From an uncultured Burkholderiaceae bacterium (GTDB taxonomy: Bacteria > Pseudomonadota > Gammaproteobacteria > Burkholderiales > Burkholderiaceae): a stretch of 64,000 bases of DNA. This document shows positions 18,952-26,979 of this stretch, piece by piece. The stretch lies in assembly GCA_937871985.1 (NCBI GenBank), contig CALMPB010000013.1:22799-86798 (forward strand), given 5' to 3'. How positions within the stretch are numbered: the stretch's first letter is position 1; each line of letters begins with the position of its first letter. The notes under the pieces were generated by a model. The model had not been told where the DNA came from. It ran no database searches and saw only the letters and a list, made by a program, of their open reading frames with translations. The position numbers and the translations under genes are program-made.

Positions 18952-21357
18952 TTACAAGGAATATTGGGCTTGGCGGCTGCTGCGGCGGGCTTGCAGGAAG
19001 CCGATGATGCTTTGGCGCATTTTGGCCAGGAACAGATCCCATTTGCTGGGGTTGTTGACGATGTCGGCGCGATAGAACGACGGGCACAGCACGGCCGCGT
19101 GCGCGACCTCGCCGCAGTTGCCGCAGCCCACGCAGGTGTTGTCGACGTAGGCGATGGGGTCTTCGCGCAGCGGATCGGCGCTTTCCTTGATGGTGAGCGA
19201 CGGGCAGCCCGAAAGCCGGATGCAGGCGTGGTCGCCGGTACAGACGTCGGGGTCGACGCCGAAGCGTTCCTTGACCATGCGCTTGCCTTCCTTGACCGCC
19301 TTGTTGAACTGCGGCTTGACGCGGCGCTGCTTGTTCAGCATGCACTCGGACTGGGCGATGATGATTTTCGGGCCTTTTTCCTTGGTGGTCAGGGCGTCTT
19401 CGATGGTGGCCCGCATTTTCGTGACGTCGTAGGTGCGGTCCAGCGTGCGCACCCATTTCGCCCCAACGCCCTTGACGGCTTCTTCGATGGGGTTGTTGGT
19501 GGCGCGGCGCTTGTTGAAGGCGCGCGAGGACAGGATGTCCTGGCCGCCGGTAGCGGCGGAATAGTAGTTGTCGACGATGATGATGACGCCGTCGTACTTG
19601 TTGAAGACGGCGTTGCCGATGCCCGACGCCAGGCCGTTGTGCCAGAAGCCGCCGTCGCCCATGAACGAGATGGAGCGCTTGGAGGACGGCACGTTGAAGG
19701 CGGCCGCGCTGGCCGCGCCCAGGCCGTAGCCCATGGTGGTGGCGCCCAGGTTGAACGGCGGCAGGATGGAAAACAGATGGCAGCCGATGTCGCAGGAAAT
19801 ATGGTGCTGGCCCAGGGTTTCCTGCGCCAGGGTCATGGCCGCGAAAATGGGGCGTTCGGGGCAGCCTGTACAGAATCCGGGCGGACGGGGCGGTACCACG
19901 GTGGCCAGGCTTTTTACCTGTTCCTGCAAGGCCAGGGCGCCATTGCCGTTCGCCGGCGCGGCGCTGGGCTGCCCGCCGTTGGGGGCGGCCTGTTCGACCG
20001 CGGGCTCGGCCACCAAGACTTCAGCTTCCTGTTCTTCGACCAGCGCTTCGGCGATCAGGGCCTGGGCGACGTGCGCATGGGCGGGCGCCGCCGCTTGGGA
20101 GGAGGGCGCGGGACGCGAAATCTCGTTGATTTCGATGGGCTTGGCCTGGGCGGCGGGGGCCTCGGCGGGCCGGACCTTGGGGGTCTTGGGCAATGCATAG
20201 CCGGCCGGCTCGAGCGAGGGCAGGACGTCGGGCTGATGCGCTTCCAGGAATTTCTGCAGGCCGTCGCGCACCACGGCGGTGGTGTAGTCGCCGGCCAGGG
20301 GCAGGAGGTCTTTGCCCGCCAGGATGGTGTTGATTCCGGCGTGGCGCAGGATGGTGTTCATGTTCTGCTCGATGAAGTTGGGCTGGCCTTCTTCGAGCAG
20401 CAGTACGGCTTTTTTGTTTTTACAGAACTCGATGACTTCGTCGTCGACCACCGGATAGGTGACGTTCATGACATACAAGGGGATGCGGCTGTTGCCGAAG
20501 TGGTCGGCCAGGCCCAGAAGCTGCAGCGCCCGAATGACGCCGTTGTACAGCCCGCCTTGCAGGATGAGGCCCAGGTTTTCCAGATCGCCATCGAAAAACT
20601 CGTTGAGCTTGTTTTCCTTGATGAAGTTGACGGCGGCGGGCCAGCGGTTCTGGACTTTTTCGTGCTCGTGCAGGAAGGAGGCCGGCGGCAGCACGATGCG
20701 GCTGACGTCGCGCACCGGATTGGCCATGGCTTCGGCCAGCGTATATTGCGGACGCTGGTTGGCCTTTGCCGTGAAGCGGCCGTGCACGTGGCAGCTGCGG
20801 ATGCGCAGTTGCAGGATGACCGGCGTGTTGCTGGCTTCGGAGAGCTGAAAGCCGTCTTCGACGGCCTTGACCATGCTTTCGAGATTGGGGCGGGGATCCA
20901 GCAGCCAGAGCTGGGACTTCATGGCGAACGCATGGGTACGTTCCTGCATGATGGAAGAGCCTTCGCCGTAGTCTTCGCCCACGACGACCAGGGCGCCTCC
21001 GGTGACGCCGCCCGAAGACAGGTTGGCCAGGGCGTCGGACGCCACATTGGTGCCCACGGTGGATTTCCAGGTGACCGCGCCGCGTATCGGATACATGACG
21101 GAAGCCGCCAGCATGGCGGCGGCCGTGGCCTCGGAGGCGCTGGTTTCGAAGTGCACGCCGAGTTCTTCGAGAATGTCCTGGGCGTCGGCCAGCACGTCCA
21201 TGAGATTGGAAATGGGCGAGCCCTGGTAGCCGCCCACGTAGCTGACACCCGACTGCAGCAGGGCCTTGGTGACGGCCAGTATGCCTTCTCCGCGGAACTC
21301 TTCGCCCGCCCCGATACGTAGTTGCTGGACTTCTTTCTTGAATGAACGCTCTGCCAT
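18952..21357 (-). CDS. iorA: Indolepyruvate/2-oxoacid:ferredoxin oxidoreductase alpha subunit
   Basis: An 801-residue ThDP- and Fe-S-dependent subunit. Order: pyrimidine domain (VGGYQGSPISNLMD, ETSASEATAAAM), an Ala/Pro/Glu-rich low-complexity linker of ~80 residues around 450-530, the pyrophosphate domain (CTGCPERPIF, GDGGFWHNGLASG, IIIVDNYYSAATGGQ), and a C-terminal ferredoxin domain with ACIRLSGCPS and CVGCGNCGEVAHAAVLCPS. The ATG at 21357 has AGGAG upstream; longer in-frame upstream sequence does not look coding. First gene of the minus-strand catabolic array, divergent from marR. Known substrates of the family are indolepyruvate and other aryl 2-oxoacids; isatinate would fit this operon. 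Confidence 0.9.
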   Translation of the reverse strand: MAERSFKKEVQQLRIGAGEEFRGEGILAVTKALLQSGVSYVGGYQGSPISNLMDVLADAQDILEELGVHFETSASEATAAAMLAASVMYPIRGAVTWKSTVGTNVASDALANLSSGGVTGGALVVVGEDYGEGSSIMQERTHAFAMKSQLWLLDPRPNLESMVKAVEDGFQLSEASNTPVILQLRIRSCHVHGRFTAKANQRPQYTLAEAMANPVRDVSRIVLPPASFLHEHEKVQNRWPAAVNFIKENKLNEFFDGDLENLGLILQGGLYNGVIRALQLLGLADHFGNSRIPLYVMNVTYPVVDDEVIEFCKNKKAVLLLEEGQPNFIEQNMNTILRHAGINTILAGKDLLPLAGDYTTAVVRDGLQKFLEAHQPDVLPSLEPAGYALPKTPKVRPAEAPAAQAKPIEINEISRPAPSSQAAAPAHAHVAQALIAEALVEEQEAEVLVAEPAVEQAAPNGGQPSAAPANGNGALALQEQVKSLATVVPPRPPGFCTGCPERPIFAAMTLAQETLGQHHISCDIGCHLFSILPPFNLGATTMGYGLGAASAAAFNVPSSKRSISFMGDGGFWHNGLASGIGNAVFNKYDGVIIIVDNYYSAATGGQDILSSRAFNKRRATNNPIEEAVKGVGAKWVRTLDRTYDVTKMRATIEDALTTKEKGPKIIIAQSECMLNKQRRVKPQFNKAVKEGKRMVKERFGVDPDVCTGDHACIRLSGCPSLTIKESADPLREDPIAYVDNTCVGCGNCGEVAHAAVLCPSFYRADIVNNPSKWDLFLAKMRQSIIGFLQARRSSRQAQYSL

Positions 21358-21755
21358 GGTGGACTCCTGCCGGGCTGCTTGATTCTCGCCGTGATTCGAC
21401 CCGATCCGAACGTGCGGCGATGCGCGCTCTGGACTGATTTTTAGTATGTTCTCAAATACTTTAGGAGTGAAGCATTCCCTTGTCAATGAGAAACATGAAA
21501 ATTCATATACTTTGAAAATTTAACTGATATACCGGTCGATTGCCTATCAGGGCAAACCATTAGACAAACGCTGGACAAGCCGCCGCGCGGGCTTCCGCCC
21601 GCCCTGTCCAGGGCTAGTCCCGCATTGACGCATACGCACAATTGGAATACGATTTTTTTCTCCCCTGCGGCATGTCTTTCTTGATTTGCTGCAACGCAGC
21701 AAATCATGGTCGTCTGCAATGCTTGCGAGTTGACGGTCGGGTCTCAGGTAGAGCA
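21358..21755 (+). promoter_or_regulatory. Divergent control region between iorA and the MarR gene
   Basis: This 398-bp spacer is clearly AT-richer than its flanks at 21435-21540. It holds AGTAT-8nt-ATACT (21443-21460), the palindrome ATGAA-AA-TTCAT (21495-21506), and the repeated heptamer ATACTTT (21456-21462 and 21507-21513). These sit where the iorA operon promoter should be and are candidate operators for the adjacent MarR protein. No experimental site is known to me; the assignment is by position and symmetry only. Confidence 0.5.
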
Positions 21756-22190
21756 ATGCAAAAAGTAGAGCAACCCCGTTTCGTACACCGCTATCTGGCT
21801 TCCGTGCTGGCCTTGGCCAGCCACCGCATTTCCGCCGAATTCCACATCGAAGTTCGCAATGCGGGGCTCACAGTTACCGAGTGGCGGGTTTTGGGCAGCC
21901 TCATCGAAGGCGAAGGAGAAACCGTGGGCGCGCTGGCCGAGCTGGCCATCACCAAACAGCCCACGCTCAGCAAGGTGCTGCCGCGCCTGGAGGCCGAGGG
22001 CCTGGTTACCTTGCAAACCGTGCGCGCCGATCGGCGCCAGACCCTGGTCACCATCACGCCCAAGGGCACGAAGCTCATTCGCGGCCTGTGCGACAGCGCC
22101 TTGCAGCATCAGCACCGCATCCTGGAAAAGCTCGACCCCGATCACGCCGACCGCCTGGTCGACATGCTGCGCGCCATCATTGCGCACTGA
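21756..22190 (+). CDS. MarR family transcriptional regulator
   Basis: A 144-residue winged-helix regulator: dimerisation helices at both ends, the recognition region LAITKQPTLSKVLPRLEAEGLV around residues 65-86, and the wing RADRRQTLVTITPKG. The ATG at 21756 is preceded by GGTAGAG and gives the usual MarR length; an upstream in-frame ATG at 21642 would add an unrelated 38 residues. It is divergent from the 17.7-kb catabolic array and is the only regulator there, so it is the likely ligand-responsive repressor. MarR regulators (IacR, IadR) control auxin-degradation loci in other Proteobacteria. Confidence 0.9.
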   Translation: MQKVEQPRFVHRYLASVLALASHRISAEFHIEVRNAGLTVTEWRVLGSLIEGEGETVGALAELAITKQPTLSKVLPRLEAEGLVTLQTVRADRRQTLVTITPKGTKLIRGLCDSALQHQHRILEKLDPDHADRLVDMLRAIIAH

Positions 22191-22343
22191 CCCGGCGCGG
22201 CCGCTGCGCGCATGACGCGGCCCGAGCTGTTTTCACCGCATATGGTCCGGGGTATCGGGGGTGCGCCCTGAGGCTTCACAACATGCAGCTGCTGCAGTGA
22301 TCGGGCTTTGCGGTGCGCGAGCTTTGCCTGCCGCGCGGCAAGC

Positions 22344-23477
22344 TCAGCGCCCGCCCAGAACCTGGAATTCGTCGGTCCAGTCCAGGGCCAGTTCCTGGCC
22401 GCTGCGGCTCATGAACAAGGCGGGGATCTTGTGCCGGCGCGCGTGGGCCAGCCCTTCCTCCAGGCCCAGGCACAGCAGGGCGGTGGCCAGGCCGTCGGCC
22501 ACCATGCACTGCGCGTGCAAAACGCTGACCGATTCCAGGGCCTGCTGCAAGGGTCGGCCGGTGCGCGGATCCAGCGTGTGCGCATAGCGCTGTCCATGGT
22601 GGTGGAAGCAGCGGCGATAGTCGCCCGACGTGGCGATGGCGCAGTCCGTGAGGGTCAGGGGAAAGCCCGACGAGGCGTGGCCGGGCGTTTCGATATCCAG
22701 GGCCCATTGCGTGCCCTGCGGATTCCGGCCCTTGGCTTTCAGTTCGCCGCCCAGTTCCACCAGGTAATGTTCGGCGCCGTGCTCGTCCAGCACGCGGGCG
22801 ATTTCGTCCGCGCCGTAGCCCTTGGCAATGGACGACAGGTCGAATTGCATGCCGCCGGGCTGCCAGACGCCGCGCAATGGCTCGTTCAGGGCGGTGCGGC
22901 GCCAGCCGGCCGTGGATAGCGCCGCGGCAATTTCTGCGTGCGCAGGAGGTTCCTGCACGGGGCCTTTGGGCCCGAACCCCCATAGGTCGGTCAGGCGGCC
23001 CATGGTCGGATCGTAGGCGCCGCCGGACTGTTCGGCGATCTGCAGGGCGCGTCCCAAGACATGGAAGAACTCCGCCGGTATTTGATACCAGCCCGGTTCG
23101 GCCCGGTTCAACGTGCTGATCACGCTGTCCGGCTCCCAGGTGCTCATTTGATCGACGACGCAATCCAGCGCGGCCTGGATCGCTTGATGTAGAGGCAGGG
23201 AATGGGTTTCGGCGGGCCTGCCGCCCAGCGCCTCGTCGGAGTCTGGGGCACCGGCGCCGGGGGCGTCGTCAAGGCTGGACTCGCGGGCGCTGGGTGTTGC
23301 GCCGGCTGAGCCGTTTTCGGGCGGCGCTTCGTGCGGAATCGCGTATTGGACCGCCCAGGTCGTGCCCATGCTCTCGCCCCGCAATTGCGCGTAGGCGCGG
23401 GCGCGGCCATGGTGGCCGGGCCGAAGCGCTGGGGCGGGGGAGGCCGCCCGGTCTGCGGTGCCGTCTGGCCGGTTCAT
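22344..23477 (-). CDS. apbE: FAD:protein FMN transferase ApbE
   Basis: A 377-residue ApbE-family enzyme: GTTWAVQY near the N-terminus, MSTWEPDSVISTLNR, a central GMQFDLSSIAKGYGAD motif, and the C-terminal YAHTLDPRTGRPL, which are the FAD- and metal-binding signatures. It transfers FMN from FAD to Ser/Thr of exported redox proteins. No classic lipobox or signal peptide is visible, and residues ~45-85 form an Ala/Gly/Pro-rich insert. It is the last gene of an operon with PepSY, DUF2271 and DUF4198 genes; the DUF2271 product carries a matching acceptor motif. Confidence 0.9.
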   Translation of the reverse strand: MNRPDGTADRAASPAPALRPGHHGRARAYAQLRGESMGTTWAVQYAIPHEAPPENGSAGATPSARESSLDDAPGAGAPDSDEALGGRPAETHSLPLHQAIQAALDCVVDQMSTWEPDSVISTLNRAEPGWYQIPAEFFHVLGRALQIAEQSGGAYDPTMGRLTDLWGFGPKGPVQEPPAHAEIAAALSTAGWRRTALNEPLRGVWQPGGMQFDLSSIAKGYGADEIARVLDEHGAEHYLVELGGELKAKGRNPQGTQWALDIETPGHASSGFPLTLTDCAIATSGDYRRCFHHHGQRYAHTLDPRTGRPLQQALESVSVLHAQCMVADGLATALLCLGLEEGLAHARRHKIPALFMSRSGQELALDWTDEFQVLGGR

Positions 23478-23522
23478 GTTTCCGCCGCCCTCAGGGAAGT
23501 GGCCGCCTCGAGCCTCGATGGC

Positions 23523-24323
23523 TTATTGCGGCAGGACTTCCAGCGTGGCCGAATACAGCAGCGAACGCTTGCTGGCCTGGGGCACCGACGTCTTTTTGTC
23601 CTGGCTGGTGATGTGCAGCCAGTATTGGCCGGGCTGCGGCCATTTCACTTCGAACTCGCCCTTGTCGTTGGTGGTGAGCTCGATGGTGTTCAGCGTGTCG
23701 CGGTAGCGGCTGCCGCCGGGCACGATCTCGACGGGAATCCGGGCGGCGGGCTTGCCGTCGATGGTGGCGATGAACTTGGCTTTCTCGCCCGCGAACAGAT
23801 CGTTGGGGTGGGTAACGGGGATCAGGCTGATGCCCTGGTCGATTTTGCCGATGGCGGTGGGCTTGCCCTTGGTGACGAAGGTCTCGACGCGGCTCACGCG
23901 TTCCTGCACTTCGAGCCCTTCGGCCTTGGCCGGCACTTTCTTGGCCAGGTCGGCGGCCGGGCCGAACCAGCGCTTCATTTTGCCGTCTTCCTTCCAGCGC
24001 GCGGTGGCGCCCTGACTGGCCAGGGCGATGCGGTAGGTGCCGTCCGTGGTCAGGTGGACGTCGAAGCCGCTGCGCAGCTCGCCGCTGAATTTGTTTTCCG
24101 CTTCGACCTGCTTGCCGTCGGGGCCGGTGATCTGCAGGGCGCTCAGGTTCATGGGCCGATGATTGAAGTAGAACTTGTCGTTGCCGACGGCCGCGTCCAC
24201 AGTGACCCAGCCTTCGTCGCCCGACAGGACGGTGGAGGAGGGAACGATCCAGATATCGTGGGCTTGCGCGGCGACGGGCAAAAGAAAAGCCAGGGCCAGC
24301 AGGGGGGAGGCGAAACGTTTCAT
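23523..24323 (-). CDS. DUF4198 domain-containing periplasmic protein
   Basis: A 266-residue secreted protein with signal peptide MKRFASPLLALAFLL...AQA and mature start HDIWIVPSSTVLSG, the hallmark of DUF4198 (CbiK-like, associated with metal transport). The C-terminal ~90 residues resemble a carbohydrate-binding-like beta domain (AARIPVEIVPGG, WPQPGQYWLHI). The ATG at 24323 is preceded by GGAGA. It sits between DUF2271 and apbE genes; such sets usually accompany iron or metal uptake. The precise role is unknown. Confidence 0.85.
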   Translation of the reverse strand: MKRFASPLLALAFLLPVAAQAHDIWIVPSSTVLSGDEGWVTVDAAVGNDKFYFNHRPMNLSALQITGPDGKQVEAENKFSGELRSGFDVHLTTDGTYRIALASQGATARWKEDGKMKRWFGPAADLAKKVPAKAEGLEVQERVSRVETFVTKGKPTAIGKIDQGISLIPVTHPNDLFAGEKAKFIATIDGKPAARIPVEIVPGGSRYRDTLNTIELTTNDKGEFEVKWPQPGQYWLHITSQDKKTSVPQASKRSLLYSATLEVLPQ

Positions 24324-24453
24324 AAAGCAGGTCTCCAAAAAAGCATTGAAGGCGGCGGGCTTGCCCGCAACCGGGTGTTGAGCGGCGGCTCCTGGGGGAG
24401 CCTGACTGGAATTGCGGCGGTCCGGTCCTGGCGACGCCGGGTTTGCTGGCTGC

Positions 24454-24975
24454 TTACGGGGCCACCTTGACTTCGACGGCGCCCAGCTCGTGCTGGCCCT
24501 GGACGGTTTGTGTCTCGGCCTTGGTGGGCGGCCAGGCTAGGGGCAGGCGCAGCAACTCGCGTCCGCCTTTTTCGCGCGCCGCCTCGATCGAAAGCTCGTA
24601 GTCGCCTGCGGGCAGCCCGGCCAGCTGCTTGCTGTCGACGCGTATGGTCTGGACCCCCGCCGCGCGGGTGGCGCCGCTTACGCCGTCGGCCGGCGCGCCC
24701 TGGCTGCGCCCGCTGACCCGCCACCATTGGCGCAGATCCTTGAGGTATTTCTTGCCCTCTTCATTCTTGGCGTTCTTTTGTTCGTACCAGACGGTGATGT
24801 CGCGCACGGTTTTCTTGTCGGCGCTTTCCAGCCAGACCGCCAGATAGGGACGGTGGTATTCGGTCGCATCGATGCGCGGTATGGTGACCTGGATGGTCAA
24901 TTCCGCCGCCTGGGCGCCGGCGCCGGAGATGCCGGCCAGGGCGCATGCGAGGGTGGTCTTGAGCAGATGTTTCAT
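24454..24975 (-). CDS. DUF2271 domain-containing protein, predicted flavinylation target
   Basis: A 173-residue secreted protein with signal peptide to about residue 23 (AGAQA). It contains D97-GVSGAT103, which matches the Dgx(S/T)(G/S)AT acceptor motif that ApbE flavinylates on the last Thr. The two genes are in one operon, so it is a good candidate for a periplasmic FMN carrier. It starts 2 bp after the PepSY gene stop. DUF2271 with PepSY and ApbE genes is a recurring extracytosolic flavin-transfer set. Confidence 0.85.
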   Translation of the reverse strand: MKHLLKTTLACALAGISGAGAQAAELTIQVTIPRIDATEYHRPYLAVWLESADKKTVRDITVWYEQKNAKNEEGKKYLKDLRQWWRVSGRSQGAPADGVSGATRAAGVQTIRVDSKQLAGLPAGDYELSIEAAREKGGRELLRLPLAWPPTKAETQTVQGQHELGAVEVKVAP

Positions 24976-24977
24976 GA

Positions 24978-25604
24978 TTAGTGGCTAAAAAGTATCAGCA
25001 GGACGGCGGGAAAGACCAGGCCCAGGCCCACCATGGGCCAGGTCGAGATCCGGTTCTTGGAATGCAACTTCAGCAGCAGCAGGCCGGTCAGCCCGAAAAT
25101 CAGGCAGGCCACCGCGAAAATATCGATGAACCAGCTCCAGACCACGCCGGTATCCCGGCCTTTATGCAGGTCGTTCAGGTAGGCGATCCAGCCTCGGCTG
25201 CTGTGTTCGTATTCGACCTCGCCGCTGGCCCGGTCGATGGAAAGCCAGGCGTCGCCGCCGGGCTCGGGCAGCGATACGTAGACGTCGTCGGCCGAGAACT
25301 CGGCCGGCCGGCCGTGTATGCGAATGCCCAACTGCTGGTCGAGCCAGGTTTCGGCGGCGGCGGGCAGCCCGCCCTTTTTGGTCGAGGTCGGCGGCGGCAG
25401 TTCCTCCAGCAGGTTCCGGGGCATGGAGGCGTGGCGGGTAACGACCGAAGGCGTGCTCTCGAATAGCGCGGCGTTGTTCAGGGTAAGGCCGGTGGCCGCG
25501 AACAGGATAAGGCCGATCAGGCTCAAGGCGGAGCTCATCCAGTGCCATTGATGCAGGGTTTTAAGCCAATAAGTGCGGCGGCGAACCGAGGGCGAAGGCT
25601 TCAT
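24978..25604 (-). CDS. PepSY-associated membrane protein
   Basis: A 208-residue PepSY-TM protein: one N-terminal membrane segment (MSSALSLIGLILFAATGLTL, preceded by HQWHW), a periplasmic domain with a PepSY-like strand pattern (DVYVSLPEPGGDAWLSIDRASGEVEYE), and two C-terminal membrane segments. The histidines near the membrane (HQWHW, NDLHKG) are typical and may hold heme or transfer electrons. It is first in the flavinylation operon and probably passes electrons across the inner membrane to the flavinylated DUF2271 protein. A Fur-like box lies 87 bp upstream. Confidence 0.85.
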   Translation of the reverse strand: MKPSPSVRRRTYWLKTLHQWHWMSSALSLIGLILFAATGLTLNNAALFESTPSVVTRHASMPRNLLEELPPPTSTKKGGLPAAAETWLDQQLGIRIHGRPAEFSADDVYVSLPEPGGDAWLSIDRASGEVEYEHSSRGWIAYLNDLHKGRDTGVVWSWFIDIFAVACLIFGLTGLLLLKLHSKNRISTWPMVGLGLVFPAVLLILFSH

Positions 25605-25690
25605 TACAAATTACAGATTGCTGAATAAGGTAAAGGTGGCGGCTGGTGCGACATTCGGCGGGCATGAAAACCGCCTAATTCTACATGAAA

Positions 25691-25705
25691 TGGGAATTAT
25701 TATCA
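25691..25705 (-). promoter_or_regulatory. Fur-like box upstream of the PepSY operon
   Basis: Read on the minus strand the sequence is TGATAATAATTCCCA, matching the 7-1-7 Fur core TGATAATnATTATCA at 12 of 14 specified positions. It lies 87 bp upstream of the PepSY start in an AT-rich stretch, suitable for iron-dependent repression of the flavinylation operon. Prediction only. Confidence 0.5.
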
Positions 25706-25799
25706 GCTGCAGTCTGGCGCGGATCTTTCCGGGAGGGCGATTAAATAATTGAAATCCGTGCTGTTTCCAGAACTTTTTCCCTATGGGCGGGTCATAGAA

Positions 25800-25826
25800 T
25801 TAGCACTCTCGACGACAGAGTGCTAA
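25800..25826 (+). promoter_or_regulatory. CIRCE element (HrcA operator) upstream of rpoH
   Basis: TTAGCACTC (25800-25808), a 9-nt spacer, and GAGTGCTAA (25818-25826) form the exact consensus CIRCE inverted repeat. It lies 43 bp before the rpoH start codon, overlapping the expected promoter or leader. HrcA binding here would place sigma-32 synthesis under HrcA repression. Confidence 0.95.
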
Positions 25827-25869
25827 TATTTGGCAATGTGGTTTTTCTTTCAAAGGATCGCCCAAAACG

Positions 25870-26754
25870 ATGACCTCCAGTTCGCATTCCCTGGCCTTGT
25901 CCAACACGGCTTTGACAGCGGCCATTGCAAACCCCGGCGCGCTCGGCACTATCGAAGCCTACATCAGCGCCGTCCATCGCCTGCCCGTTCTGACGCATCA
26001 GCAAGAAATCGAGCTGGGCAAAAAAGTGCGCGACGATACCGACCTCGACGCGGCGCGCCAGCTTATCCTGTCGCACCTGCGGCTGGTGGTTTCCATCGCC
26101 CGGCAATACCTGGGCTACGGCCTGCCGCACGCCGACCTCATCCAGGAAGGCAATGTGGGCCTCATGAAGGCCGTCAAGCGCTTCGACCCCGACCGCGGCG
26201 TGCGCCTCGTCTCGTTCGCCGTGCACTGGATCAAAGCCGAAATCCACGAATATGTGGTGCGCAACTGGCGCATGGTCAAGGTGGCCACCACCAAGGCGCA
26301 GCGCAAGCTGTTCTTCAATCTGCGCCGCATGCGTCCCGACGGTTCCGCGCTCAACCCCGAGCAAATCCACGAAATCGCCGCCGAGCTCAATGTCCGCCCC
26401 GAAGACGTCAGCGAAATGGAAGTGCGGATGTCCGGCCACGAAATGGCCCTTGAAAGCCCGCACGACGACGAAGACGCGTTTGCGCCCATCGCCTACCTGT
26501 CCGACGAAGCGCAAGAGCCCACCCAGGTGCTCGAGCGCCGTTCCCGCGACGACCAGCAAGGGGCCGGCCTGGCCGATGCCCTGCAGGTTCTGGATCCGCG
26601 CTCGCGCCGCATCATCGAGGCGCGCTGGCTGCAGGACGAGGGCGGCGCCACGCTGCACGAGCTGGCCGCCGAATTCGGCGTGTCGGCCGAACGAGTCCGC
26701 CAGATCGAAGCGGCCGCGCTCAAAAAAATGCGCCAGTCCCTGGTCGCCGCCTGA
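25870..26754 (+). CDS. rpoH: RNA polymerase heat-shock sigma factor RpoH (sigma-32)
   Basis: A 294-residue group-3-like sigma factor. Region 1.2 is EAYISAVHRLPVLTHQQE, the core-binding region 2 is LILSHLRLVVSIARQYLGYGLPHADLIQEGNVGLMKAV with SFAVHWIKAEI (2.4), the RpoH box is QRKLFFNLRRM, and region 4 is SAERVRQIEAAALKKMR. It directs RNA polymerase to heat-shock genes. The leader carries a consensus CIRCE element; the Shine-Dalgarno AAGGA is set somewhat far (about 12 nt) from the ATG, which would suit structured translational control. A hairpin directly follows the stop. Confidence 0.97.
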   Translation: MTSSSHSLALSNTALTAAIANPGALGTIEAYISAVHRLPVLTHQQEIELGKKVRDDTDLDAARQLILSHLRLVVSIARQYLGYGLPHADLIQEGNVGLMKAVKRFDPDRGVRLVSFAVHWIKAEIHEYVVRNWRMVKVATTKAQRKLFFNLRRMRPDGSALNPEQIHEIAAELNVRPEDVSEMEVRMSGHEMALESPHDDEDAFAPIAYLSDEAQEPTQVLERRSRDDQQGAGLADALQVLDPRSRRIIEARWLQDEGGATLHELAAEFGVSAERVRQIEAAALKKMRQSLVAA

Positions 26755-26784
26755 CGCAAAGCCTGGCCGCGGCTGGCTTTGCGT
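26754..26784 (+). terminator. Hairpin directly after rpoH stop
   Basis: ACGCAAAGCC (26754-26763) and GGCTTTGCGT (26775-26784) form a perfect 10-bp stem with an 11-nt loop starting at the last base of the rpoH stop codon. No T-run follows, so it is either a weak terminator or a 3' mRNA-stabilising structure. Confidence 0.5.
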
Positions 26785-26950
26785 CTTACAACTAAATACA
26801 AAATACCGCAGAAATTGTCGAACTTATTGTTCGGCGGCGACACTAATCATCATGAGCAATATGACTGGTACCTGCTTCTGGCGTGTATCTGTTGTTCATT
26901 CGTCCGCTTCTGCTTCTCCTCAATCCCCTCCCTTTTGAAGCGGATGTTTA
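26785..26950 (+). other. Spacer between rpoH and a strong terminator; possible short transcript
   Basis: This AT-richer stretch (26785-26850) precedes a 28-codon open frame (26852-26938, starting MSNMTGTCFW and ending SPQSPPF) that stops 12 bp before a perfect rho-independent terminator. No Shine-Dalgarno sequence is seen before its ATG, and the promoter match is poor (TTGTCG at 26815, no clear -10). It may be a small RNA, a leader peptide, or simply the rpoH 3' UTR. I do not recognise the peptide. Confidence 0.3.
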
Positions 26951-26979
26951 TGGGACACCAGCATGGTGTCCCATTTTTT
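26951..26979 (+). terminator. Strong rho-independent terminator
   Basis: TGGGACACCA (26951-26960) and TGGTGTCCCA (26964-26973) form a perfect 10-bp stem with a GCA loop, followed by TTTTTTA. It ends transcription coming from rpoH or from a short transcript starting downstream of it. From 26980 to 27187 I see no gene or further signal. Confidence 0.9.

Noticed and set aside
18928..21321. A 797-codon plus-strand frame antisense to iorA
   Set aside because: Its composition (Gly/Val/His-rich, no motif) is that of a GC-rich shadow; the minus-strand frame has full IorA motifs and a ribosome binding site.
17382..21357. Assignment of IorAB to amino acid fermentation as in archaea
   Set aside because: The operon context is aerobic aromatic catabolism with an O2-dependent dioxygenase and CoA ligase, so this role seems unlikely.
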